DNA from: Hybos culiciformis
Lineage: Eukaryota; Arthropoda; Insecta; Diptera; Hybotidae
Assembly: GCA_964007475.1 (NCBI GenBank)
Contig: CAXFZM010000036.1
Span: 1 to 64,000, forward strand
Direction of reading: 5' to 3'
Length of the DNA stretch: 64,000 nt
Shown: piece by piece, positions 35,531-47,009 of the stretch
Layout: each line of letters opens with the position of its first letter
Numbering within the stretch: the stretch's first letter is position 1
Translations under genes and position numbers: made by a program
The notes under the pieces: model-generated
What the model was told of the DNA's origin: nothing
Seen by the model: only the letters and a program-made list of their open reading frames with translations
The model's database searches: none

Positions 35531-35903
35531 CATAAAAATTGCACAGAAAGAAGCGTAATTTCTAGACCTTTAATTTAAGCCAAAAATGGAGGTCCGCCGA
35601 AGCCTGGAGCCGGAGTAATGAACAAAAAACCAGCCCAAAGTCAACATTTTATGTGTTAAAGTTAAGGGGTTTGCTCACCTTATCGTTTATTTCTCCGGAA
35701 CTAGAAAACCGATTTTCATAAAAATTGCACAGAAAGAAGCGTAATTTCTAGACCTTTAATTTAAGCCAAAAAACGGAGGTTCTCCGAGGTCTGGAGCCCG
35801 AGTAATGAACAAAAAACCAGCCCAAAGTCAACATTTTATGGGTTAAAGTTAGGGGGTTTGCTCACCTTATCGTTTATTTCTCCGGATCTAGAAAACCGAT
35901 TTT

Positions 35904-36062
35904 CATAAAAATTGCACAGAAAGAAGCGTAATTTCTAGACCTTTAATTTAAGCCAAAAACGGAGGTCCGCCGAAGTCTGGAGCCGGAGTAATGAACAAAA
36001 AATCAGCCCAAAGTCAACATTTTATGTGTTAAAGTTAGGGGGTTTGCTAGAAAACCGATTTT
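35904..36062 (+). repeat. 27-bp-deleted monomer, copy 8 (M198)
   Basis: 159 bp with the same junction near 36047, the partner of 30641 but without its ctggacccgg change. Confidence 0.93.
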
Positions 36063-36248
36063 CATAAAAATTGCACAGAAAGAAGCGTAATTTCTAGACC
36101 TTTAATTTAAGCCAAAAACGGAAGTTCTCCGAGGTCTTAAGCCGGAGTAATGAACAAAAAACCAGCCCAAAGTCAACATTTTATGTGTTAAAGTTAGGAG
36201 GTTTGCTCACCTTATCGTTTATTTCTCCGGATCTAGAAAACCGATTTA

Positions 36249-38267
36249 CATAAAAATTGCACAGAAAGAAGAGTAATTTCTAGACCTTTAATTTAAGCCA
36301 AAAACGGAGGTTCTCCGAGGTCTGGAGCCGGAGTAATGAACAAAAAACCAGCCCAAAGTCAACATTTTATGTGTTAAAGTTAGGGGGTTTGCTCACCTTA
36401 TCGTTTATTTCTCCGGATCTAGAAAACCGATTTTCATAAAAATTGCACAGAAAGAAGCGTAATTTCTAGACCTTTAATTTAAGCCAAAAACGGAGGTTCT
36501 CCGAGGTCTGGAGCCGGAGTAATGAACAAAAAACCATCCCAAAGTCAACATTTTATGTGTTAAAGTTAGGGGGTTTGCTCACCTTATCGTTTATTTCTCC
36601 GGATCTAGAAAACCGATTTTCATAAAAATTGCACAGAAAGAAGCGTAATTTCTAGACCTTTAATTTAAGCCAAAAACGGAGGTTGTCCGAGGTCTGGAGC
36701 CGGAGTAATGAACAAAAAACCAGCCCAAAGTCAACATTTTTTGGGTTAAAGTTAGGGGGTTTGCTCAGCTTATCGTTTATTTCTCCGGATCTAGAAAACC
36801 GATTTTCATAAAAATTGCACAGAAAGAAGCGTAATTTCTAGACCTTTAATTTACGCCAAAAACGGAGGTCCGCCGAAGTCTGGAGCCGGAGTAATGAACA
36901 AAAAACCAGCCCAAAGTCAACATTTTATGTGTTAAAGTTACGGGGTTTGCTCACCTTATCGTTTATTTCTCCGGATCTAGAAAACCGATTTTCATAAAAA
37001 TTGCACAGAAAGAAGCGTAATTTCTAAACCTTTAATTTAAGCCAAAAACGGAGGTTCTCCGAGGTCTGGAGCCCGAGTAATGAACAAAAAACCAGCCCAA
37101 AGTCAACATTTTATGTGTTAAAGTTAGGGGGTTTGCTCACCTTATCGTTTATTTCTCCGGATCTAGAAAACCGATTTACATAAAAATTGCACAGAAAGAA
37201 GCGTAATTTCTAGACCTTTAATTTAAGCCAAAAACGGAGGTTCTCCGAGGTCTGGAGCCGGAGTAATGAACAAAAAACCAGCCCAAAGTCAACATTTTAT
37301 GTGTTAAAGTTAGGGGGTTTGCTCACCTTATCGTTTATTTCTCCGGATCTAGAAAACCGATTTTCATAAAAATTGCACAGAAAGAAGCGTAATTTCTAGA
37401 CCTTTAATTTAAGCCAAAAACGGAGGTTCTCCGAGGTCTGGAGCCGGAGTAATGAACAAAAAACCAGCCCAAAGTCAACATTTTATGTGTTAAAGTTAGG
37501 GGGTTTGCTCACCTTATCGTTTATTTCTCCGGATCTAGAAAACCGATTTTCATAAAAATTGCACAGAAAGAAGCGTAATTTCTAGACCTTTAATTTAAGC
37601 CAAAAATGGAGGTCCGCCGAAGCCTGGAGCCGGAGTAATGAACAAAAAACCAGCCCAAAGTCAACATTTTATGTGTTAAAGTTAAGGGGTTTGCTCACCT
37701 TATCGTTTATTTCTCCGGATCTAGAAAACCGATTTTCATAAAAATTGCACAGAAAGAAGCGTAATTTCTAGACCTTTAATTTAAGCCAAAAACGGAGGTT
37801 CTCCGAGGTCTGGAGCCCGAGTAATGAACAAAAAACCAGCCCAAAGTCAACATTTTATGGGTTAAAGTTAGGGGGTTTGCTCACCTTATCGTTTATTTCT
37901 CCGGATCTAGAAAACCGATTTTCATAAAAATTGCACAGAAAGAAGCGTAATTTCTAGACCTTTAATTTAAGCCAAAAACGGAGGTCCGCCGAAGTCTGGA
38001 GCCGGAGTAATGAACAAAAAACCAGCCCAAAGTCAACATTTTATGTGTTAAAGTTAGGGGGTTTGCTAGAAAACCGATTTTCATAAAAATTGCACAGAAA
38101 GAAGCGTAATTTCTAGACCTTTAATTTAAGCCAAAAACGGAAGTTCTCCGAGGTCTTAAGCCGGAGTAATGAACAAAAAACCAGCCCAAAGTCAACATTT
38201 TATGTTTTAAAGTTAGGGGGTTTGCTCACCTTATCGTTTATTTCTCCGGATCTAGAAAACCGATTTT
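36249..38267 (+). repeat. 11-monomer duplicated block, copy 2 (M200-M210)
   Basis: This is the second copy of 31891-33909, with the same 2019-bp length. The match ends in the following unit: class b with tatgggtt after copy 1, class b with tatgtgtt and atttatccgg after copy 2. Confidence 0.88.
37923..38081 (+). repeat. 27-bp-deleted monomer, copy 9 (M209)
   Basis: 159 bp with the same junction near 38066. It has aaaaaaccag and is the partner of 33565. No copy lies outside 29.5-38.1 kb. Confidence 0.93.
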
Positions 38268-41200
38268 CATAAAAATTGCACAGAAAGAAGCGTAATTTCT
38301 AGACCTTTAATTTAAGCCAAAAACGGAGGTCCGCCGAAGTCTGGAGCCGGAGTAATGAACAAAAAACCAGCCCAAAGTCAACATTTTATGTGTTAAAGTT
38401 AGGGGGTTTGCTCACCTTATCGTTTATTTATCCGGATCTAGAAAACCGATTTTCATAAAAATTGCACAGAAAGAAGCGTAATTTCTAGACCTTTAATTTA
38501 AGCCAAAAACGGAAGTTCTCCGAGGTCTTAAGCCGGAGTAATGAACAAAAAACCAGCCCAAAGTCAACATTTTATGGGTTAAAGTTAGGGGGTTTGCTCA
38601 CCTTATCGTTTATTTCTCCGGATCTAGAAAACCGATTTTCATAAAAATTGCACAGAAAGAAGCGTAATTTCTAGACCTTTAATTTAAGCCAAAAACGGAG
38701 GTCCGCCGAAGTCTGGAGCCGGAGTAATGAACAAAAAACCAGCCCAAAGTCAACATTTTATGTGTTAAAGTTAGGGGGTTTGCTAACCTTATCGTTTATT
38801 TCTCCGGATCTAGAAAACCGATTTTCATAAAAATTGCACAGAAAGAAGCGTAATTTCTAGACCTTTAATTTAAGCCAAAAACGGAGGTCCGCCGAAGTCT
38901 GGAGCCGGAGTAATGAACAAAAAACCAGCCCAAAGTCAACATTTTATGTGTTAAAGTTACGGGGTTTGCTCACCTTATCGTTTATTTCTCCGGATCTAGA
39001 AAACCGATTTTCATAAAAATTGCACAGAAAGAAGCGTAATTTCTAAACCTTTAATTTAAGCCAAAAACGGAGGTTCTCCGAGGTCTGGAGACCGAGTAAT
39101 GAACAAAAAACCAGCCCAAAGTCAACATTTTATGTGTTGAAGTTAGGGGGTTTGCTCACCTTATCGTTTATTTCTCCGTATCTAGAAAACCGATTTACAT
39201 AAAAATTGCACAGAAAGAAGCGTAATTTCTAGACCTTTAATTTAAGCCAAAAACGGAGGTTCTCCGAGGTCTGGAGCCGGAGTAATGAACAAAAAACCAG
39301 CCCAAAGTCAACATTTTATGTGTTAAAGTTAGGGGGTTTGCTCACCTTATCGTTTATTTCTCCGGATCTAGAAAACCGATTTTCATAAAAATTGCACAGA
39401 AAGAAGCGTAATTTCTAGACCTTTAATTTAAGCCAAAAACGGAGGTTCTCCGAGATCTAGAGCCGGAGTAATGAAGAAAAAACCAGCCCAAAGTCAACAT
39501 TTTATGTGTTAAAGCTAGGGGGTTTGCTCACCTTATCGTTTACTTCTCCGGATCTAGAAAACCGATTTTCATAAAAATTGCACAGAAAGAAGCGTAATTT
39601 CTAGACCTTTAATTTAAGCCAAAAACGGAGGTCCGCCGAAGTCTGGAGCCGGAGTAATGAACAAAAAACCAGCCCAAAGTCAACATTTTATGTGTTAAAG
39701 TTAGGGGGTTTGCTCACCTTATCGTTTATTTCTCCGGATCTAGCAAACCGATTTTCATAAAAATTGCACAGAAAGAAGCGTAATTTCTAGACCTTTAATT
39801 TAAGCCAAAAACGGAGGTTGTCCGAGGTCTGGAGCCGGAGTAATGAACAAAAAACCAGCCCAAAGTCAACATTTTATGGGTTAAAGTTAGGGGGTTTGCT
39901 CACCTTATCGTTTATTTCTCCGGATCTAGAAAACCGATTTTCATAAAAATTGCGCAGAAAGAAGCGTAATTTCTAGACCTTTAATTTAAGCCAAAAACGG
40001 AAGTTCTCCGAGGTCTAAAGCCGGAGTAATGAACAAAAAACCAGCCCAAAGTCAACATTTTATGTGTTAAAGTTAGGGGGTTTGCTCACCTTATCGTTTA
40101 TTTCTCCGGATCTAGAAAACCGATTTTCATAAAAATTGCACAGAAAGAAGCGTAATTTCTAGACCTTTAATTTAAGCCAAAAACGGAGGTTCTCCGAGGT
40201 CTGGAGCCGGAGTAATGAACAAAAAACCAGCCCAAAGTCAACATTTTATGTGTTAAAGTTAGGGGGTTTGCTCACCTTATCGTTTATTTCTCCGGATCTA
40301 GAAAACCGATTTTCATAAAAATTGCACAGAAAGAAGCGTAATTTCTAGACCTTTAATTTAAGCCAAAAACGGAGGTCCGCCGAAGTCTGGAGCCGGAGTA
40401 ATGAACAAAAAACCAGCCCAAAGTCAACATTTTATGTGTTAAAGTTAGGGGGTTTGCTCACCTTATCGTTTATTTCTCCGGATCTAGAAAACCGATTTTC
40501 ATAAAAATTGCACAGAAAGAAGCGTAATTTCTAGACCTTTAATTTAAGCCAAAAACGGAGGTTCTCCGAGGTCTGGAGCCCGAGTAATGAACAAAAAACC
40601 AGCCCAAAGTCAACATTTTATGGGTTAAAGTTAGGGGGTTTGCTCACCTTATCGTTTATTTCTCCGGATCTAGAAAACCGATTTTCATAAAAATTGCACA
40701 GAAAGAAGCGTAATTTCTAGACCTTTAATTTAAGCCAAAAACGGAGGTCCGCCGAAGTCTGGAGCCGGAGTAATGAACAAAAAACCAGCCCAAAGTCAAC
40801 ATTTTATGTGTTAAAGTTAGGGGGTTTGCTCACCTTATCGTTTATTTCTCCGGATCTAGAAAACCGATTTTCATAAAAATTGCACAGAAAGAAGTGTAAT
40901 TTCTAGACCTTTAATTTAAGCCAAAAACGGAAGTTCTCCGAGGTCTGGAGCCGGAGTAATGAACAAAAAACCAGCCCAAAGTCAACATTTTATGGGTTAA
41001 AGTTAGGGGGTTTGCTCACCTTATCGTTTATTTCTCCGGATCTAGAAAACCGATTTTCATAAAAATTGCACAGAAAGAAGCGTAATTTCTAGACCTTTAA
41101 TTTAAGCCAAAAACGGAAGTTCTCCGAGGTCTAAAGCCGGAGTAATGAACAAAAAACCAGCCCAAAGTCAACATTTTATGTGTTAAAGTTAGGGGGTTTG

Positions 41201-41429
41201 CTCACCTTATCGTTTATTTCTCCGGATCTAGAAAACCGATTTTCATAAAAATTGCACAGAAAGAAGCGTAATTTCTAGACCTTTAATTTAAGCCAAAAAC
41301 GGAGGTCCGCCGAAGTCTGGAGCCGGAGTAATGAACAAAAAACCAGCCCAAAGTCAACATTTTATGTGTTAAAGTTAGGGGGTTTGCTCACCTTATCGTT
41401 TATTTCTCCGGATCTAGAAAACCGATTTT
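38268..41429 (+). repeat. 15-monomer HOR, older relative with two to three extra units (M211-M227)
   Basis: The order is b, d, b (gctaacc), b (gttacgggg), f (ggagaccga), a, g (gaagaaaa), b (agcaaacc), c, e, a, b, f, b, then i, e, b. The first part matches the two 2790-bp copies downstream. Its marker ggagaccgag near 39088 lies 3348 bp (18 x 186) before ggagatcgag of the next copy. The i-e-b addition recurs at 47010-47567. Some marks of the later copies (gaaaaaagcg, cgaataatg, attactag) are absent here, so those arose afterwards. Confidence 0.82.
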
Positions 41430-44219
41430 CATAAAATTGCACAGAAAGAAGCGTAATTTCTAGACCTTTAATTTAAGCCAAAAACGGAGGTTCTCCGAGG
41501 TCTGGAGCCGGAGTAATGAACAAAAAACCAGCCCAAAGTCAACATTTTATGTTTTAAAGTTAGGGGGTTTGCTCACCTTATCGTTTATTTCTCCGGATCT
41601 AGAAAACCGATTTTCATAAAAATTGCACAGAAAGAAGCGTAATTTCTAGACCTTTAATTTAAGCCAAAAACGGAGGTCCGCCGAAGTCTGGAGCCGGAGT
41701 AATGAACAAAAAACCAGCCCAAAGTCAACATTTTATGTGTTAAAGTTAGGGGGGTTTGCTCACCTTATCGTTTATTTCTCCGGATCTAGAAAACCGATTT
41801 TCATAAAAATTGCACAGAAAGAAGCGTAATTTCTAGACCTTTAATTTAAGCCAAAAACGGAAGTTCTCCGAGGTCTTAAGCCGGAGTAATGAACAAAAAA
41901 CCAGCCCAAAGTCAACATTTTATGGGTTAAAGTTAGGGGGTTTGCTCACCTTATCGTTTATTTCTCCGGATCTAGAAAACCGATTTTCATAAAAATTGCA
42001 CAGAAAGAAGCGTAATTTCTAGACCTTTAATTTAAGCCAAAAACGGAGGTCCGCCGAAGTCTGGAGCCGGAGTAATGAACAAAAAACCAGCCCAAAGTCA
42101 ACATTTTATGTGTTAAAGTTAGGGGGTTTGCTAACCTTATCGTTTATTTCTCCGGATCTAGAAAACCGATTTTCATAAAAATTGCACAGAAAGAAGCGTA
42201 ATTTCTAGACCTTTAATTTAAGCCAAAAACGGAGGTCCGCCGAAGTCTGGAGCCGGAGTAATGAACAAAAAACCAGCCCAAAGTCAACATTTTATGTGTT
42301 AAAGTTACGGGGTTTGCTCACCTTATCGTTTATTTCTCCGGATCTAGAAAACCGATTTTCATAAAAATTGCACAGAAAGAAGCGTAATTTCTAAACCTTT
42401 AATTTAAGCCAAAAACGGAGGTTCTCCGAGGTCTGGAGATCGAGTAATGAACAAAAAACCAGCCCAAAGTCAACATTTTATGTGTTAAAGTTAGGGGGGT
42501 TTGCTCACCTTATCGTTTATTTCTCCGTATCTAGAAAACCGATTTACATAAAAATTGCACAGAAAGAAGCGTAATTTCTAGACCTTTAATTTAAGCCAAA
42601 AACGGAGGTTCTCCGAGGTCTGGAGCCGGAGTAATGAACAAAAAACCAGCCCAAAGTCAACATTTTATGTGTTAAAGTTAGGGGGTTTGCTCACCTTATC
42701 GTTTATTTCTCCGGATCTAGAAAACCGATTTTCATAAAATTGCACAGAAAGAAGCGTAATTTCTAGACCTTTAATTTAAGCCAAAAACGGAGGTTCTCCG
42801 AGGTCTAGAGCCGGAGTAATGAAGAAAAAACCAGCCCAAAGTCAACATTTTATGTGTTAAAGCTAGGGGGTTTGCTCACCTTATCGTTTACTTCTCCGGA
42901 TCTAGAATACCGATTTTCATAAAAATTGCACAGAAAGAAGCGTAATTACTAGACCTTTAATTTAAGCCAAAAACGGAGGTCCGCCGAAGTCTGGAGCCGG
43001 AGTAATGAACAAAAAACCAGCCCAAAGTCAACATTTTATGTGTTAAAGTTAGGGGGTTTGCTCACCTTATCGTTTATTTCTCCGGATCTAGCAAACCGAT
43101 TTTCATAAAAATTGCACAGAAAGAAGCGTAATTTCTAGACCTTTAATTTAAGCCAAAAACGGAGGTTGTCCGAGGTCTGGAGCCGGAGTAATGAACAAAA
43201 AACCAGCCCAAAGTCAACATTTTATGGGTTAAAGTTAGGGGGTTTGCTCACCTTATCGTTTATTTCTCCGGATCTAGAAAACCGATTTTCATAAAAATTG
43301 CACAGAAAGAAGCGTAATTTCTAGACCTTTAATTTAAGCCAAAAACGGAAGTTCTCCGAGGTCTAAAGCCGGAGTAATGAACAAAAAACCAGCCCAAAGT
43401 CAACATTTTATGTGTTAAAGTTAGGGGGTTTGCTCACCTTATCGTTTATTTCTCCGGATCTAGAAAACCGATTTTCATAAAAATTGCACAGAAAAAAGCG
43501 TAATTTCTAGACCTTTAATTTAAGCCAAAAACGGAGGTTCTCCGAGGTCTGGAGCCGGAGTAATGAACAAAAAACCAGCCCAAAGTCAACATTTTATGTG
43601 TTAAAGTTAGGGGGTTTGCTCACCTTATCGTTTATTTCTCCGGATCTAGAAAACCGATTTTCATAAAAATTGCACAGAAAGAAGCGTAATTTCTAGACCT
43701 TTAATTTAAGCCAAAAACGGAGGTCCGCCGAAGTCTGGAGCCGGAGTAATGAACAAAAAACCAGCCCAAAGTCAACATTTTATGTGTTAAAGTTAGGGGG
43801 TTTGCTCACCTTATCGTTTATTTCTCCGGATCTAGAAAACCGATTTTCATAAAAATTGCACAGAAAGAAGCGTAATTTCTAGACCTTTAATTTAAGCCAA
43901 AAACGGAGGTTCTCCGAGGTCTGGAGCCCGAATAATGAACAAAAAACCAGCCCAAAGTCAACATTTTATGGGTTAAAGTTAGGGGGTTTGCTCACCTTAT
44001 CGTTTATTTCTCCGGATCTAGAAAACCGATTTTCATAAAAATTGCACAGAAAGAAGCGTAATTTCTAGACCTTTAATTTAAGCCAAAAACGGAGGTCCGC
44101 CGAAGTCTGGAGCCGGAGTAATGAACAAAAAACCAGCCCAAAGTCAACATTTTATGTGTTAAAGTTAGGGGGTTTGCTCACCTTATCGTTTATTTCTCCG
44201 GATCTAGAAAACCGATTTT
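41430..44219 (+). repeat. 15-monomer HOR (2790 bp), copy 1 (M228-M242)
   Basis: The order is a (gttttaaag), b, d, b (gctaacc), b (gttacgggg), f (ggagatcga), a, g (gaagaaaa), b (attactag, agcaaacc), c, e, a (gaaaaaagcg), b, f (cgaataatg), b. Every mark recurs exactly 2790 bp later. Four private one-base indels lie in the first half (near 41435, 41750, 42495 and 42738); they sum to zero, so both copies are 2790 bp. gaatacc near 42908 is also private. Confidence 0.9.
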
Positions 44220-47009
44220 CATAAAAATTGCACAGAAAGAAGCGTAATTTCTAGACCTTTAATTTAAGCCAAAAACGGAGGTTCTCCGAGGTCTGGAGCC
44301 GGAGTAATGAACAAAAAACCAGCCCAAAGTCAACATTTTATGTTTTAAAGTTAGGGGGTTTGCTCACCTTATCGTTTATTTCTCCGGATCTAGAAAACCG
44401 ATTTTCATAAAAATTGCACAGAAAGAAGCGTAATTTCTAGACCTTTAATTTAAGCCAAAAACGGAGGTCCGCCGAAGTCTGGAGCCGGAGTAATGAACAA
44501 AAAACCAGCCCAAAGTCAACATTTTATGTGTTAAAGTTAGGGGGTTTGCTCACCTTATCGTTTATTTCTCCGGATCTAGAAAACCGATTTTCATAAAAAT
44601 TGCACAGAAAGAAGCGTAATTTCTAGACCTTTAATTTAAGCCAAAAACGGAAGTTCTCCGAGGTCTTAAGCCGGAGTAATGAACAAAAAACCAGCCCAAA
44701 GTCAACATTTTATGGGTTAAAGTTAGGGGGTTTGCTCACCTTATCGTTTATTTCTCCGGATCTAGAAAACCGATTTTCATAAAAATTGCACAGAAAGAAG
44801 CGTAATTTCTAGACCTTTAATTTAAGCCAAAAACGGAGGTCCGCCGAAGTCTGGAGCCGGAGTAATGAACAAAAAACCAGCCCAAAGTCAACATTTTATG
44901 TGTTAAAGTTAGGGGGTTTGCTAACCTTATCGTTTATTTCTCCGGATCTAGAAAACCGATTTTCATAAAAATTGCACAGAAAGAAGCGTAATTTCTAGAC
45001 CTTTAATTTAAGCCAAAAACGGAGGTCCGCCGAAGTCTGGAGCCGGAGTAATGAACAAAAAACCAGCCCAAAGTCAACATTTTATGTGTTAAAGTTACGG
45101 GGTTTGCTCACCTTATCGTTTATTTCTCCGGATCTAGAAAACCGATTTTCATAAAAATTGCACAGAAAGAAGCGTAATTTCTAAACCTTTAATTTAAGCC
45201 AAAAACGGAGGTTCTCCGAGGTCTGGAGATCGAGTAATGAACAAAAAACCAGCCCAAAGTCAACATTTTATGTGTTAAAGTTAGGGGGTTTGCTCACCTT
45301 ATCGTTTATTTCTCCGTATCTAGAAAACCGATTTACATAAAAATTGCACAGAAAGAAGCGTAATTTCTAGACCTTTAATTTAAGCCAAAAACGGAGGTTC
45401 TCCGAGGTCTGGAGCCGGAGTAATGAACAAAAAACCAGCCCAAAGTCAACATTTTATGTGTTAAAGTTAGGGGGTTTGCTCACCTTATCGTTTATTTCTC
45501 CGGATCTAGAAAACCGATTTTCATAAAAATTGCACAGAAAGAAGCGTAATTTCTAGACCTTTAATTTAAGCCAAAAACGGAGGTTCTCCGAGGTCTAGAG
45601 CCGGAGTAATGAAGAAAAAACCAGCCCAAAGTCAACATTTTATGTGTTAAAGCTAGGGGGTTTGCTCACCTTATCGTTTACTTCTCCGGATCTAGAAAAC
45701 CGATTTTCATAAAAATTGCACAGAAAGAAGCGTAATTACTAGACCTTTAATTTAAGCCAAAAACGGAGGTCCGCCGAAGTCTGGAGCCGGAGTAATGAAC
45801 AAAAAACCAGCCCAAAGTCAACATTTTATGTGTTAAAGTTAGGGGGTTTGCTCACCTTATCGTTTATTTCTCCGGATCTAGCAAACCGATTTTCATAAAA
45901 ATTGCACAGAAAGAAGCGTAATTTCTAGACCTTTAATTTAAGCCAAAAACGGAGGTTGTCCGAGGTCTGGAGCCGGAGTAATGAACAAAAAACCAGCCCA
46001 AAGTCAACATTTTATGGGTTAAAGTTAGGGGGTTTGCTCACCTTATCGTTTATTTCTCCGGATCTAGAAAACCGATTTTCATAAAAATTGCACAGAAAGA
46101 AGCGTAATTTCTAGACCTTTAATTTAAGCCAAAAACGGAAGTTCTCCGAGGTCTAAAGCCGGAGTAATGAACAAAAAACCAGCCCAAAGTCAACATTTTA
46201 TGTGTTAAAGTTAGGGGGTTTGCTCACCTTATCGTTTATTTCTCCGGATCTAGAAAACCGATTTTCATAAAAATTGCACAGAAAAAAGCGTAATTTCTAG
46301 ACCTTTAATTTAAGCCAAAAACGGAGGTTCTCCGAGGTCTGGAGCCGGAGTAATGAACAAAAAACCAGCCCAAAGTCAACATTTTATGTGTTAAAGTTAG
46401 GGGGTTTGCTCACCTTATCGTTTATTTCTCCGGATCTAGAAAACCGATTTTCATAAAAATTGCACAGAAAGAAGCGTAATTTCTAGACCTTTAATTTAAG
46501 CCAAAAACGGAGGTCCGCCGAAGTCTGGAGCCGGAGTAATGAACAAAAAACCAGCCCAAAGTCAACATTTTATGTGTTAAAGTTAGGGGGTTTGCTCACC
46601 TTATCGTTTATTTCTCCGGATCTAGAAAACCGATTTTCATAAAAATTGCACAGAAAGAAGCGTAATTTCTAGACCTTTAATTTAAGCCAAAAACGGAGGT
46701 TCTCCGAGGTCTGGAGCCCGAATAATGAACAAAAAACCAGCCCAAAGTCAACATTTTATGGGTTAAAGTTAGGGGGTTTGCTCACCTTATCGTTTATTTC
46801 TCCGGATCTAGAAAACCGATTTTCATAAAAATTGCACAGAAAGAAGCGTAATTTCTAGACCTTTAATTTAAGCCAAAAACGGAGGTCCGCCGAAGTCTGG
46901 AGCCGGAGTAATGAACAAAAAACCAGCCCAAAGTCAACATTTTATGTGTTAAAGTTAGGGGGTTTGCTCACCTTATCGTTTATTTCTCCGGATCTAGAAA
47001 ACCGATTTT
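44220..47009 (+). repeat. 15-monomer HOR (2790 bp), copy 2 (M243-M257)
   Basis: This is a direct tandem copy of 41430-44219 in which all fifteen units are 186 bp. ggagatcga is at 45226, gaaaaaagcg at 46281 and cgaataatg near 46719, each 2790 bp after the partner mark. No private change was noticed. Confidence 0.9.

Larger units (their letters stand above)
34999..36062 (+). repeat. 532-bp trimer HOR, two tandem copies (M193-M198)
   Basis: These are two exact-length copies (532 bp each) of the trimer seen at 29737-30799. Again only the second copy carries ccggaactag, near 35696. The pattern therefore arose before the larger 5263-bp-offset duplication copied both trimers together. Confidence 0.88.
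34096..36434 (+). repeat. 13-monomer duplicated block, copy 2 (M188-M200)
   Basis: This is the second copy of 28833-31171, offset about 5263 bp, without that copy's private indels. Its last unit (gaagagtaa, 36249) is also the first unit of the 36249-38267 block, so the two duplications overlap here. Confidence 0.88.
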
